Shown: positions 50,705 to 61,918, numbered from the stretch's first letter. The stretch is DNA of 64,000 nt from Vulcanisaeta distributa JCM 11217 (GCF_001316005.1 NZ_BBBJ01000004.1:124001-188000), one strand, 5' to 3'. The notes: generated by a model not told the origin, from the sequence alone. A program made the numbers and translations.

Positions 50705-51274
50705 CTGGCTTTTCATCTTTGTTAGTAGGTATCTGGATATGACTATGTAGGTTACGGCGAAGATTACGAGGGCTGTGAATGGGTCTACCAGTGGTACCGT
50801 AATGGTTGTTATTACGTAATAAGTAGTAAATGATGCCAATAGGGATATTGTTAGGAATGTGAGTATCCACTTGATTAGGCTATTCAATGCATTGTTAACC
50901 TCGTCCTTATCATAACCCCCCCTACTGCTGAATTCCCTCATGTACCTCACGTAGTTATTATAGAGTTGAGACAGTATTAATGAGTACTCTATGATGATTA
51001 TTGACCCATCAAATGCGGTTAAGCCCTGAGATGGAATGAGCGCCATGTGAAGAATGTACGGTACATAACCCTGTGACATTACTGATATTATCAACGCCAT
51101 TATTAGGGCTACCCAGGACTCGGCGGATAAATTGCCCATGAGAAGTCCAATAAGCCCTATTGAGAGAGTTATGGCAATTAATATTAGGCTAATTGATGGG
51201 CTACTAAGCATTAATACTATGAAGGGTATCACGGGGGGGAGCACCAGTGATAATGCGGCTAGGACTTGCCTCAT
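50699..51274 (-). CDS. Membrane protein, last gene of the MoxR-DUF58 operon
   Basis: 191 residues with five predicted hydrophobic helices and a short cytoplasmic segment (MREFSSRGGYDKDEVNNALN). No recognisable family. Its ATG overlaps the corrected stop of the DUF58 gene (TGAAATGAGG), so it is co-translated. Probably part of the same membrane-associated complex. Confidence 0.6.
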   Translation of the reverse strand: MRQVLAALSLVLPPVIPFIVLMLSSPSISLILIAITLSIGLIGLLMGNLSAESWVALIMALIISVMSQGYVPYILHMALIPSQGLTAFDGSIIIIEYSLILSQLYNNYVRYMREFSSRGGYDKDEVNNALNSLIKWILTFLTISLLASFTTYYVITTITVPLVDPFTALVIFAVTYIVISRYLLTKMKSQS

Positions 51275-51275
51275 T

Positions 51276-52579
51276 TCATAACCACCTGCCTAGGTACGTT
51301 GATACCCTGGCTATTAACGAGCCAATGCCCTCACAGGCTGGGTCCCAGGTAATTACCCTGCATTCCTCGGCAATGCCCTATATAACTTCATTCTATTCCT
51401 AATAACCCATTGATTACAGGGCAACCCCTTTACTAAACTCCTCATTAATATTGTGTCGGGCACTATGTCAATTATAAGGGCCCTTGATGGTAACTTATTA
51501 AGTAGGGTAGTAATAGTCCCAATACTTTCCGTGTTCATGTTCGTTACAATGATTAATGCTGGGTCGGTCTCCTGAATCAACCTATACAGGGCTGGGTCCA
51601 TGGTATAGCCCTTAATGGGCAGCGCCTTCACAACCATTAACTCCCTCAGTAACCTATAGTACTGCGTAGTTCCTGAGCTGGGTATGACCCTTGGGCCCAT
51701 TGGTATTGTCCAAAGACCAACATTGTAACCATACCTAAGTAGCACCCTACTTAGGGATAGCGTCAGGGATATCCCATACTCAAGGGGATTATCCTCAACA
51801 GTCCCATACCTCATCCACCAACCAAGGTCTAGCAATATTATCGTTGTCCTAAGACCCTCCCTCTCATACTCATTAACCATGATCCTACGGTTAGGATCCC
51901 TGGCAGTCGCCTTCCAATTAATGAATTTATAGGGGTCGCCAGGTACGTAATTCCTCACGGATCTAAACTCCGTAGAATACGGCCCAAGCCTAGACGGCGA
52001 GTACCTGGGCAGTCCCTGCCTCGGCTTAACTATGCCAAGAACCCTCCTTACAATTTTAATCCTAGGTATTACCTGAACACCCTCCTCAAGTTTAATGAAG
52101 CCCTTAATCGGCTCGTGAACCCCCCCCAGGATATTATAGTACACGTAGTCAATACCACCCAATGAATAGTTGCCTCTTTTAACGGCCCTTAATGTGTACG
52201 TAAACCTCCTATTCACATCGCCAAATCCCTTAAAGATGACATGGACGTTATTGCCCCCCCTAACTAATTCGAAGCCCTCAACCATGGAGGTACTGGGAAT
52301 TGGTGGTGCCCTGATTATTAATAGGCCGAAGCCTCCGTGAACCTTAACGTTTAATTCTATATTCAATTCCTCATCAACGTATAGAACGCTCTTATCGGTA
52401 TTAAGGATTATCGATATTATGGGCTTATCGCTCAGGCTCAGGGCTATCACTAACGTGATTAAGGGAAAGAGTATAGAGAGGATGTAAAGTTTAGATGTTG
52501 TTAATACAGCGATCACGGCCATAACCATTGGAAGTAATACAAGGAGTAAGAGTATTCTCGAGATTTCCCTCATTAACAA
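51276..52579 (-). CDS. DUF58 protein (vWA-like, MoxR partner; frame broken at end)
   Basis: ~434 residues. Two N-terminal membrane helices (residues 8-50), a beta domain, and the DUF58 signature FRSVRNYVPGDPYKFINWKATA, followed by a vWA-like domain (TTIILLDLGWWMRYG, ISLTLSLSRVLLRYGYNVGL). The raw frame stops after LPRNAG; restoring one G at ~51355 adds a typical tail (VITWDPACEGIGSLIARV) to 51276. DUF58 proteins act with MoxR ATPases in assembly or maturation of membrane complexes. It starts four bases after the moxR stop. Confidence 0.85.
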
Positions 52580-52582
52580 TCA

Positions 52583-53539
52583 CTATTTAGGTATCGGTAT
52601 CTTCTCAACATACTCCCTAACAATATCCTCACCACTGACCCCCTCCAGGGCAACCTCAGGCTTAAGCACAATCCTATGGCCGAGAGTCTCAATAACAACC
52701 CTCTTTATATCATCGGGTATTACGTAATCCCTACCATCAATGACCGCCATGGCCCTACCCATACTCATCAACGCCATCAAGCCCCTGGGGGGGCTTGGCC
52801 CAGCGAGTACCCTGGGATCCCTCCTAATAACGTTGAAACTCGCTATGTACTTCATGACATCATCGCTAACCGTGACATTGCTTTCCACGAAATCCCTTAT
52901 CAATAGTAATTCATCGCCGTTTAACACAGCCCTTACCTGAGGTGTTGGGTCGTTACTACGCCATGAAATCCTACGCCTTAATAGCTCAACCTCATCCCTC
53001 GGGTATCCTAGTTTTATTCTTATCATGAATCTGTCTAGTTGTGCCTCTGGTAGTGGGTATGTTCCCTCAAGCTCAATAGGATTCTGAGTAGCTATTACGA
53101 TAAATGGTTGTGGAAGCTTGATGGTTTCACCCTCAATTGTTACTTGACCCTCCTGCATAGCCTCAAGCAAAGCAGACTGAACCTTAGGAGGAGCCCTATT
53201 AACCTCATCAGCGAGTACGAAATTTGCGAATATTGGACCAAGCACCAACTCGAAATTACCCTTATCCGGTCTCCAAACCTTAGTACCAATGATGTCGCTA
53301 GGCAATAAATCGGGCGTGAACTGGATCCTGCTAAACCTAAGCCCGAGAACTTTAGCTAGCATTTTTGACAGAAATGTCTTGCCGATTCCTGGTACGTCCT
53401 CAATGAGTACGTGACCGCCAGCAATTATTGAAGCCAATATTTTCATGAGAACCTCCTCATCGCCGACAAAGTACCTAGTTATTTCATTAATTACGGCCCT
53501 TATCCTCTCCGTTACGTAGTCAATGCCGACCTTACTCAT
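52583..53539 (-). CDS. MoxR-family AAA+ ATPase
   Basis: 318 residues, intact. Walker A DVPGIGKTFLSKMLAK, Walker B VLADEVNRAPPKVQSALLEAM, sensor 1 FIVIATQNPIELEGTYPLPEAQLDRF, arginine finger region and sensor 2 (SPPRGLMALMSMGRAMAVI). MoxR ATPases are chaperone-like and act with DUF58/vWA partners; here the partner follows four bases downstream. It overlaps the upstream membrane gene by eight bases. Confidence 0.94.
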   Translation of the reverse strand: MSKVGIDYVTERIRAVINEITRYFVGDEEVLMKILASIIAGGHVLIEDVPGIGKTFLSKMLAKVLGLRFSRIQFTPDLLPSDIIGTKVWRPDKGNFELVLGPIFANFVLADEVNRAPPKVQSALLEAMQEGQVTIEGETIKLPQPFIVIATQNPIELEGTYPLPEAQLDRFMIRIKLGYPRDEVELLRRRISWRSNDPTPQVRAVLNGDELLLIRDFVESNVTVSDDVMKYIASFNVIRRDPRVLAGPSPPRGLMALMSMGRAMAVIDGRDYVIPDDIKRVVIETLGHRIVLKPEVALEGVSGEDIVREYVEKIPIPK

Positions 53540-54645
53540 TACCAGGCCTAGATTGAGTATTAAGGGAGTTAAATTTAGTATTTTTGGTGCTTAATAGTTC
53601 ATTGAGCAATTCATTAACGAGATCTATCCTTTCCTTAACCTCCATTTCAAGGACCCTCCTCTTAACCCTCCTGCAGGTTGCTACGCTTGAGTAATTAATC
53701 AATTTATCGAGCCTATTAATGATTGTTTCATAGTCTAAGCCGTCATTTGTTAATTCATGTACCAGGTACGCAATTAACTTATCCTTCTTCCCATTGGTTA
53801 TGAATTCTTTAACAGCTTCCTCAAAGAGTGAGTACTCGGGTGATGGGACGACTTCAATCTCGCGCTTATGCCTTTCATATAATTCCTCCTCAATGCTCTC
53901 CACAACACTCAATCCACTGAGGTATAGCCTATAGCCTGCGTATATTATGGATATTGAGGCGATTATTATGAATGTAATCAATATGTATAGGTTCCATGAC
54001 GATGGTTTTGGAATTGAAAGCAACGAATACAGCAAACCAATACCAAATGCCGCAAGGGCTAATGGACGTGAATTTCCAATAACTCCCTTAACGTTAATAC
54101 CACGTAACCCAAGCACTGTTATTGGGGGGGCAAGTACTAAGTAAGTAATGGATATGGCCGCGAATGGGTAAAACAACGGCAGGTAAATGGCACCGAATAG
54201 GTAGCCAAGCCCAAGGAATATGAAGAAGTATGATAAGTACTTAAGCAGTAACTCAATGGGGGCTTGTCCAGGTTATTTGGCTCGTTGAGTACCTATTAAT
54301 TATTATGCCGATTATCGTCAGGGCTAGGAAATTCATGATATAACCAATAATGAGTGAGTACCCCCCCTGTAATTAGTAGTGAGTATGAAAGTTAACCCCC
54401 CCAATTAATAAGTACGTGAACAACGAAGGTGACACCAACCTCCTAAGTATATCCGCGGCGGCATTACTACGGTACTTAACGAAATCGCTCACCAAAATCG
54501 TCGTTACTAGGGCTATTACGGGTATTATCACTGTAATAATTAGGTAAATACCAATGGGTCTCACTAGAAGCATTAGTAATGTAAGTGATGCGAGTATTAC
54601 GTACGTAATTACGTACCTAATAATTGAGTCATGACGCGCCCTCAC
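53532..54645 (-). CDS. Multi-helix membrane protein of the MoxR operon (frame broken)
   Basis: ~370 residues joined across 7-C/6-C runs at 54362-54367 and 54397-54403 and further shifts near 54260-54190. At least eight hydrophobic helices (YVITYVILASLTLLMLLVRP, LIITVIIPVIALVTTILVS, LALTIIGIIINRYS, LGYLFGAIYLPLFYPFAAIS, YILITFIIIASISIIYAGY), then a C-terminal cytoplasmic helical domain (ELLNELLSTKNTK). It resembles the membrane components that accompany MoxR-DUF58 in archaea. It overlaps neighbours on both sides, so the operon is tightly coupled. Confidence 0.65.
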
Positions 54646-55783
54646 AAATAATCACCCTGGCATCCCTAAAGACCCTTCCCAAGGCCCTGAGGAATTCCTC
54701 ATAATCACTCCTATCAACATCCCTAAGCCCATACCTAACCCTTTCAAATAACTTAATAATCGTATTAATTGATGCCCAATCACCATTAATAACGCCATCA
54801 TTAACCAACCGCTTCATCAACTCCCTAATGGTTTCCGAATCCCTAATCGCGAGGTCTCCTATGTTCAATCTAACAAAATTAACAACATCATCCCTATAAT
54901 CACCGGCCCTAACGAATAGATCCTCCTCCCTATCACCAAGCTTAATGCCGATGCCGTAACAACCCCCCCTTGAAGGCATTATTAACGAGCTCTCCCTGAT
55001 AATGCCTGGCCTCGTTACCACGACCTGGGCATTACTCCTGACAATCATAGGTAGTGGGTCATTGAACCTCCAAATTAATGGTAAATCCCTGGGTATCCCT
55101 AAATCAATTATGTCGTTGCCACCCCCCCAACCACTAAGCCTCTTCACGGTCTCTCCAGGGAGTAACTCAATATTCCTTGAGAATTTAGGGAACTCCTCAT
55201 CACCGTTTTTTGGGCCTACATTAATTCTGGGGGGGCTTATCCTTGCACTGACATTAGCAGTGTTACCTGGTTGATCACTTTTGCGAATTTCTCTCCTTAT
55301 TATTGCCAATGAGCTGATGCCGATAATCGCGATGGCGGTGATGATAGCGATCATTATTAACAGCGGTGGTATTCTTAATGGAACCACAGTATTACTCACA
55401 TACTGCTGACTACTCCCCCCCAAGCCTTCCTGTGAGCCTAAGGTACCTGGAGATCCACCACTTAATGCCTGAGAAGGCTTTGGCGCACTTACTGCTAGGT
55501 ATTTCGTTATGTTTATCGATACGTTTGGCATTATTACCGGCAGTGGTATTAATGGTACGTACAACTCCGCATTACTGGTTTCATTAACTCGTTGTGGTAT
55601 TGTTAAGTTTATTGGCGGTAATGTTATCGCTGGTTGTGGTAAACCAACATGAATATTTAATGAGCTACTTCCCTGCGAACCCCCCCTCGATTCGCTCAAC
55701 TTTATTAATATGCCTATTGAGGATGTCAATAACCACGTTATTAATAATCCAATGACCAGTATTAAAATTGCGGATTTATTCAC
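54629..55783 (-). CDS. DUF4129-like membrane protein with extracytoplasmic linker
   Basis: 384 residues. An N-terminal helix (residues 5-27), a Pro/Ser/Asn-rich extracellular region, a second helix (PLLIMIAIITAIAIIGISSLA, about 138-160), then a cytoplasmic part that ends in a helical DUF4129-type tail (DRSDYEEFLRALGRVFRDAR). Proteins like this, with DUF58 and transglutaminase domains, are usual in MoxR loci. 7-C runs at 54962, 55126, 55229 and 55417 add Gly residues. Precise function unknown. Confidence 0.6.
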   Translation of the reverse strand: MNKSAILILVIGLLITWLLTSSIGILIKLSESRGGSQGSSSLNIHVGLPQPAITLPPINLTIPQRVNETSNAELYVPLIPLPVIMPNVSINITKYLAVSAPKPSQALSGGSPGTLGSQEGLGGSSQQYVSNTVVPLRIPPLLIMIAIITAIAIIGISSLAIIRREIRKSDQPGNTANVSARISPPRINVGPKNGDEEFPKFSRNIELLPGETVKRLSGWGGGNDIIDLGIPRDLPLIWRFNDPLPMIVRSNAQVVVTRPGIIRESSLIMPSRGGCYGIGIKLGDREEDLFVRAGDYRDDVVNFVRLNIGDLAIRDSETIRELMKRLVNDGVINGDWASINTIIKLFERVRYGLRDVDRSDYEEFLRALGRVFRDARVIICEGAS

Positions 55784-55814
55784 ACAATAATTCGCAAACC
55801 CTGACTTAAAATTC

Positions 55815-56501
55815 TTAGTGGCCTTGATTCACTTTATCAATTTCATTAATTTCATTAAGTATCCTGCCCAGGTCAAGCATTAACAATGCGGTGCCCGCAC
55901 TAATGAGCAACCCGCCAATTAATGGCGCCTCTATCGTTAAAACACCGATTATCGTAATTAAGGCGCCGATTTTGACCCTTGCCACATTAAAGTCATTACC
56001 TAACCTATATAGAGTTACCATACTTAGGATGGATCCGAGGATTCCCAGGATTAACGATACGAATAGCGGTAACGGTAGGTAAAGTGAAAATACTATGAAA
56101 TACCTATTATACATTAGGATGAGTGGCTCCAGCATTATTGGTCTAGGGATTAGGGCATTTCCCACGAGTTCATTAGCTATGAGGTAGCCCATGTAGGCTA
56201 TGTTCATGAAGTACGACACTGTAATAATCACCGAGCCAACAAACCCCCCCATTAAATACCTCCCACTATAGCGCATTAAGTCCCTAAACCCAAGTAGCCA
56301 GAATAGCACTACGAGTACGTATGGTATTACCGTAGATATTAGGAGGAAGTAGGAGACCACGACCGTGAATATGTACGCGGCCATGGGCGTGATTAACAGC
56401 GATAAAAGTAATAATAATGCCAGAATAATGGTATCAGCGGATATTATGAGTAGTGACCAGCGAATATACACAATCCCACGCTCCAGAAGATCAATCGACA
56501 T
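55815..56501 (-). CDS. Membrane protein (DUF996-like), first gene of the MoxR operon
   Basis: 228 residues with six to seven hydrophobic helices. LITPMAAYIFTVVVSYFLL and the C-terminal ITIIGVLTIEAPLIGGLLI with GTALLMLDLGRI resemble the archaeal DUF996 membrane family. No known activity. It precedes the DUF4129-like gene by 32 bp and is probably the promoter-proximal gene of the operon (55815 back to 50699). Confidence 0.5.
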   Translation of the reverse strand: MSIDLLERGIVYIRWSLLIISADTIILALLLLLSLLITPMAAYIFTVVVSYFLLISTVIPYVLVVLFWLLGFRDLMRYSGRYLMGGFVGSVIITVSYFMNIAYMGYLIANELVGNALIPRPIMLEPLILMYNRYFIVFSLYLPLPLFVSLILGILGSILSMVTLYRLGNDFNVARVKIGALITIIGVLTIEAPLIGGLLISAGTALLMLDLGRILNEINEIDKVNQGH

Positions 56502-56540
56502 CCCTCAGTAATTTTAATCAAAGGCTAATTTAAAACATTA

Positions 56541-57352
56541 TTAAAGCTCAATAACTAAACCAACACCGCCAAGCCTGGTTGCCTTGGGCAAGGCATTGTA
56601 TAATGCCGCAATGCCTAGGATACCCGTGCAGTGCGTACCCACGACAATACTAGGCGATTTGCTGACTAAGTAGTTAGTTACCTGTTTAATTCTGTCCTCG
56701 CTTAATCCCATGAAGTGAAGCCCACCAATAATTGCGTATAGCTTACTCAACCCAGTTACCTGGAATCCATACTCCACAATATTCTCAACTCCAGAATGCC
56801 CACAGCCAGTAATTGCTATCAATCCACTTGGGTGCTTTATATATAATGCCATATCATCAGGCACCTCATCAGTAACCGCGCCAATATGCGAAGGACCCCA
56901 CTTCCTGGGTATCTCACCTGATACAATAACTTCATTAGTTATTCTATAGGGTTCCCTAATCAATACTAAATCAACACCCTTACTCTCTAGGTATTCTCTC
57001 GTGAAATCCACGCTTATGTCCTCGAGCTTACCGCCTTCACCGGTGGCGTAGGCTTTCGTGAATAGGTTGGCGTGTGCGATCATTTTTATGGGCTTTGATC
57101 TGGCGTTTAGAAATGCCTTGACACCGCCTGTGTGGTCGATATGCCTATGGCTGATTACTAGGTACTCTGGCTCATTAGTCTATGCCCAATGCCTCATGTT
57201 ATTTAGTAAGGCCGTCCCTGTAAGCCCCCCCGTATCGTATAATATCTTATAGTCATGCACATACGCCGCGAACCCCCCCACTCACTCAACAACCTCCTAC
57301 TTAATGAGGATAGTTGTGTTGCGTAGTTATCCACTAATATTGTTATTTTCAT
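56541..57352 (-). CDS. MBL-fold metallohydrolase (frame broken at N-terminus)
   Basis: ~270 residues. The N-terminal part (MKITILVDNYATQ..., then AAYVHDYKILYDTGL) is in other frames; the metal motif HRHIDHTGGVKAF follows, then MIAHANLFTKAY, IAITGCGHSGVENIVEYG, IIGGLHFMGLSEDRI and VVGTHCTGI. This is the COG1237-type family, related to enzymes of methanopterin biosynthesis (dihydropterin aminobenzene-phosphate synthase-like), but the archaeal members are broadly annotated MBL-fold hydrolases. Breaks at 57226 (7-C run), 57180 and the 57274 run. Two Zn ions are expected. Confidence 0.78.
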
Positions 57353-57426
57353 AATTTTTACACTGGTTTACTTAAATTTTAAGTTTTAATGTATATATTT
57401 CTATATATGAGTTATATCCAGAAGTC

Positions 57427-57434
57427 TTATAAAT
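57427..57434 (+). promoter_or_regulatory. Box A of the acyl-CoA synthetase gene
   Basis: TTATAAAT lies 21-28 bp before the ATG at 57455, a standard archaeal TATA box for a leaderless mRNA. An upstream A/T-rich stretch (57371-57418) contains TATATATTTCTATATA, a short palindrome. Confidence 0.55.
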
Positions 57435-57454
57435 CATGAATAGGAATCACTGAC

Positions 57455-59160
57455 ATGCCGTCCGAGGAGGTTAAGTCCTTTTTCTACGACTTTCAATTGA
57501 CAATAGACAAGATACTTGACTATGCAGCCACTGCCTTTCCTAATAATGAGATTGTTTATTGGCCCCCTGGCGGCTCCAGGACATCAGTCACATTCACGCA
57601 ACTTGCGGATAGGGTTCGAAGGGTCGCAGCCGCCTTAATGGACCTAGACCTAAAGCCGGGCAAGGCCTGGGAGCTGGGTAGTAAGGTCGCGGTGCTTGAG
57701 TGGAATACCCTTAGGTACCTAGACCTTTACTACGCGGTCCCAAGCATTGGCGTTGCCCTATTCACGGTCAACGCAATGCTTGCCCCTAAGGAGATCATAT
57801 ATACAATGGGTGTTGCTAAGCCTGAGGTATTCGTTGTAAATATCGATTATTTCGAGCCATTGCTGAAACCAATTCTTGATAATGTCAAGAGCATAAAGGC
57901 TGTTATTTATATGAGTGATAGGGGTAAGGTGCCGAGCCAGGATTACGGCGTTAAGATGATACCGTACGAGGAACTCCTAAAACACGAACCACTAAAGGAA
58001 TTCCCTGAAATAGACGAAAGAACGCCAGCCACATTAATGTTCACGTCTGGAACAACAGGACTGCCCAAGGGAGGGTATCACACCCATAGGGGGGGTTAGT
58101 GTTGCATACGTTATCTACGGCGCTCGCCGTGAAGAACCCGCCCATAAATGCCTCACAGGATGATGTTGCTATGGTTTTGGTGCCCATGTATCATGTCCAT
58201 GCATGGGGTTGGCCGTGGTCAACAATGCTTGGTGGTCATAGGAAGATTGTGTATCCAGGCCGCTTTGATTGGGGGGGTCACATACTCAAGCTAATACATG
58301 AGGAGGGGGGGATCACATTATCGGCAGGTGTACCAACGATACTTTACAATCTACTAAACCACCCAGACTCGCCTAAGTACGATCTTAGTAGGTTGAAGTT
58401 TATAGTTGGTGGTGCGGCATTACCTGAGGGCTTGTTAAAGGCCGCCCAGGCGAGGGGGGGTATGACTGTAATAAGCGGTTATGGTTTGACCGAGACAGCG
58501 CCGGTACTTACCATCGCCTACTTAAGGCCTGATCATAGGGATTTACCGCCTGAGAGGAAGAACGAGATTTACCTAAGGACTGGGATTGTGATACCTCTTG
58601 TTCAGTTGCGTGTTGTTGATGAGCAGGATAGAGATGTTCCAAAGGATGGTAAGACCATTGGTGAAATCGCGGTTAGGGCTCCTTGGTTGTTCAAGGAGTA
58701 TATTGGTGATCCTGAGAAGACGAGGAATGCATGGCGCAACGGCTGGTTTCACACAGGGGGGGATGCGGCGGTTTGGTTCCCTGACAATTACGTTAAGATC
58801 GCTGATAGGCTTAAGGACGTGATCAAAAGCGGTGGTGAGTGGATACCGAGCCTTAGGCTTGAGGATTTAATAAGCACGCACCCTGGCGTTAACCTAGTCG
58901 CCGTTGTAGGCGTGCCCCATGAGAAGTGGGGGGGTGAGAGGCCTGTGGCCATTATAGTGCCCAAGCCTGGCTATGAGGGTAGGCTTACTGAGGATGAGAT
59001 TAGGAGTTACCTGATGCAGTTTGTGGAGAGGGGGGGTGAGATACCGAAGTGGTGGATACCAGACAAGGTGATATTCGTGAAGGAGTTACCATTAACGAGC
59101 ACTGGTAAGATAGATAAGAAGGTGCTTAGGGATCAGTATAAGGACGTGCTTAGTAAGTAA
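57455..59160 (+). CDS. AMP-forming acyl-CoA synthetase (frame broken)
   Basis: ~567 residues. P-loop TSGTTGLPKGGYHTHRG, then AWGWPWSTMLGGHRKIVYPG, ISGYGLTETAPV (A5), WFHTGGDAAVWFPD (A7, the AMP-ribose Asp), DRLKDVIKSGGEWIPSLRLED (A8) and LTSTGKIDKKVLR (A10 Lys). It activates a carboxylic acid with ATP and CoA. Short- and medium-chain and 4-hydroxybutyrate ligases of crenarchaeal cycles belong here. The break at 58090-58096 has seven G where five give RGLVLHTLS. The invariant HTGD reads HTGGD because of the run at 58756-58762, and KWGERPVA reads KWGGERPVA. Confidence 0.9.
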
Positions 59161-59197
59161 GTGCTTAAATCCAAATCATTGAATTAACTTAAATAAA

Positions 59198-59949
59198 ATG
59201 AGGATTATTTCCTGGAACGTTAATGGTTTAAGGAGTATAATGAGGAAGGGCTCGCTCGATAGGTTACTGAGTATGGGTAATTATGATGTTGTTCTACTTC
59301 AGGAGATTAGGAGTTTAGGCGATGTGCCACTAACGATAATGGGCTTGGGCTATGAGGCATATCCATTCCCCCCCGCCGAGAGGAAGGCTACGCAGGCGTT
59401 ATGACGCTCACGAAGATAAGGCCCATCTCCATTATTAAGGGCCTTGGTATTAAGGAGTTTGATGCCGAGGGTAGGGTGATTACGGTCGAGTTTAACGACT
59501 TCTATGTCGTTAACGCGTACTTTCCAAGGGCCGGTGACGACCTCAGCAGGCTGAGCTTCAAAATGTCCTTCTGCACCGCCATTGAGAGGTTTTTGGTTAA
59601 TCTAAGGAGTGGGAAGCCTGTGATTGTGTGCGGGGGGGATTTCAACATAGCTAGGGACAGGATTGATTCCTCATTCTGGGATGAGAAACACCCTGGCTTA
59701 ACCCCTGAGGAGAGGGCTTGGCTTAATCAATTCCTTAAGGAGGGTTTCATAGATACTTTCAGAGAGCTACACCCAAGCGCGAAGGTATTTACGTGGCGTA
59801 GCTACCGAGAGAGATGGAGGGCAATGAGGATTGATTATTGCATAGTTAGCGAGGAATTGAGGAATAAGGTCACTAAGGCTGAGGTTTTAAGCGATGTGGA
59901 GGGTTCTGACCACGTACCAGTCATGATTGAGATAAATAATGAGGATTAA
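59198..59949 (+). CDS. xthA: Exodeoxyribonuclease III / AP endonuclease (frame broken)
   Basis: ~250 residues in two frames: MRIISWNVNGLRS, then VLLQEIRSLGD (catalytic Glu), and after 59400 VVNAYFPRAGDD, CGGDFNIARD (canonical CGDFNIA), FTWRSYRERWRAMRIDYCIVS and GSDHVPVM (catalytic Asp-His). It cleaves at abasic sites and digests 3' ends in base-excision repair. The break is at 59386: AAGGGCTACG is expected, AAGGCTACG is observed. A 7-C run at 59368-59374 turns PFPAERK into PFPPAERK. Confidence 0.93.
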
Positions 59950-60011
59950 GAAGAGGAAAAAGAAAAATTAAATTTTGAAATAATCGTAAATAGATTATTA
60001 TTTAAATTTAC

Positions 60012-61596
60012 TTATTTAGATTCCTGTGCTGTTTGTAATGGTTCGTAGTTCTGTACCACCTGTCCATCGACGGTCATTGGGGTCTGCGAGTAGTAAGCTG
60101 TTATGGCTAGTAATAGAAGTATTGGTATTATTGCGGTGAGTGCAACTGCGTTTGGTGGTATGGCGTAAGTTGTGCTGAAGCCTGTGGCAAAGGCTGCGAC
60201 CAGCACTGTGGCTATGACGCCTATGACCATTGCAGCGGCTATGTACTTGTAGTTCTTGTCTAGCTTAGCAACCCATTCCTCAGTAGCCTTCTCATCAACA
60301 GTACCCCTATAGCTCATTTCACTGGGTGTGTTGCCGTATAACAGCCTAGCTGTGATTATGGCGAAGAGGAGGACCATTATGCCAAATAATAAACCACTAT
60401 CAGCCATCTGAAGCCAGCCGCTCAGTATATGGCCAGAGGCACAGCCATCGGCCATTCTAGCGCCAAACAGCATTAGGTAAGCCCCTATGAATGAGCCAAG
60501 AGCTCTCTTAGTCCAGCTATTGCCAAACCTATTCCTCCAGCTTGGTGGTATGACAGGCTTAAAGGCAGTGAACCTCTTAGTAACTAGCACAGCCGTGAAG
60601 AATGCACCTAGGAATGTGCCTATATCACTTAGTGGCTCCCAGCCAATAGTCTTAAACACTATTTGGCTATACCTAAAGCTGGGCATGAATAAGTAACCGG
60701 CTATCCAGCTATCAGTAGTGGATTCACCGAATATCTGATGGAATATTATGCCTAAGATGACGGCTATGGCTATTAAGGCGCCTATCAGCACCATGAACCA
60801 TGCATAAATATTACTTTCAACCGCATAATAGTTGTTAATCTTCCAAGCGAACGAACCCTTCTTATAGGGTAAGCCGCCCTCAGTTAGGTAATTCCTAGTA
60901 TCCTCCATCTTCTTAGCCTCAAGCTCGGTTGGTCCAACTTTAATCTTAGTTACACCTACCCTAGCGGCAGCCCTGCCAAGGGCATTCATTATGCATGACC
61001 TCTTGCCGCCTTTAAACCTTGGTAAGAAGTAGGCTATCAGCATCATTATTATGCCGTAGACCACGCAATGCCAAATAGGGCCAGTGGGGGGGAGATGCCC
61101 ATAATGTAGGGTGGCTTAGCGTTCCATAGCAGTATCTTGGGGGGGCCTAAATCAATTACATTGTGCATCCATAGACCAACAGGCGTCTGGTAAAGAGCAG
61201 TCCAGGTAGCTGCGCCTAAGATTGCTCCAGCCAATGCAAATACTGCATCTCTCCTACCCTCACCAAGCGCCATCCATATACTACCTGGGAAGTAGCCGCT
61301 TATGGCTAAGCCAATACCAAATAAAGCGCCGCCAACAATGTCAGTTACTGGAGTCAAGCCCTTTGGACCCCCCCAGTGCATGCCTATACCAGCCGCGTAT
61401 AAGCCGAATAGTATTATTGAGCCGATACCAACACCTAGGGCGATGCAGGATACGAATAGCCTATCTTCCCACTTAGCTAGCCTTATTAGGGTTTCAGGGT
61501 TAGCTATGCCCCAGCCTCGGCCAGGGCGCCTATAGTAAACCCTACCAGAACTCCCCCCCAGAAGAGAGGTGCGGTTATATATATTATATCTGACAT
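60012..61596 (-). CDS. YeeE/YedE family sulfur (thiosulfate) transporter (frame broken)
   Basis: ~525 residues in three frames: N-terminal [14 protein letters not shown] and a GALAEAG motif, [24 protein letters not shown] helix, and further helices with [19 protein letters not shown] (conserved Cys of the YeeE family). About 12 membrane helices in two repeats, each with a Gly-rich and Cys-containing motif that conducts thiosulfate or sulfur compounds. Breaks at ~61518 and ~61060. Two repeats are a full-length carrier. Sulfur-dependent metabolism is usual in this group. A TATA-like ATATATTATATC lies at 61582. Confidence 0.8.
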
Positions 61597-61918
61597 TTTA
61601 TCACCACTTTTCGCAATTATTGCCTCTTTTTAAACATTAAGTTGTCAAAAATAGGAATTATTACGTTAAAATAAGGATATTCATATTCATGCAATTTATG
61701 CCGTTAATTACGATACGATAATTATAATGGATAAAGAATTATGTAGGCCTATAAAAGCTGAGGAATTGAATGTAATAAATCACAATATCCAGTTGACTTA
61801 TTAGTGAAAAATTGTCAATATTTAAATAAATATTTCAAAAATCTTGACGTTTCGTATTACTAGGTCGTTATTCATAATGATAGAAGTATTTTAATAGCCC
61901 CTATCTACGTTCAAGTCG
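61597..61918. other. A/T-rich intergenic region between YeeE and rps6e
   Basis: 322 bases, about three-quarters A/T, with no frame longer than a few codons. Repeated TTGTCAA motifs (61644, 61814) and a palindromic ATATTTAAATAAATATTT (61818-61835) could be regulator sites. TATTTTAATAG at 61888 is a box A for rps6e, ~30 bp before its ATG. Confidence 0.45.
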
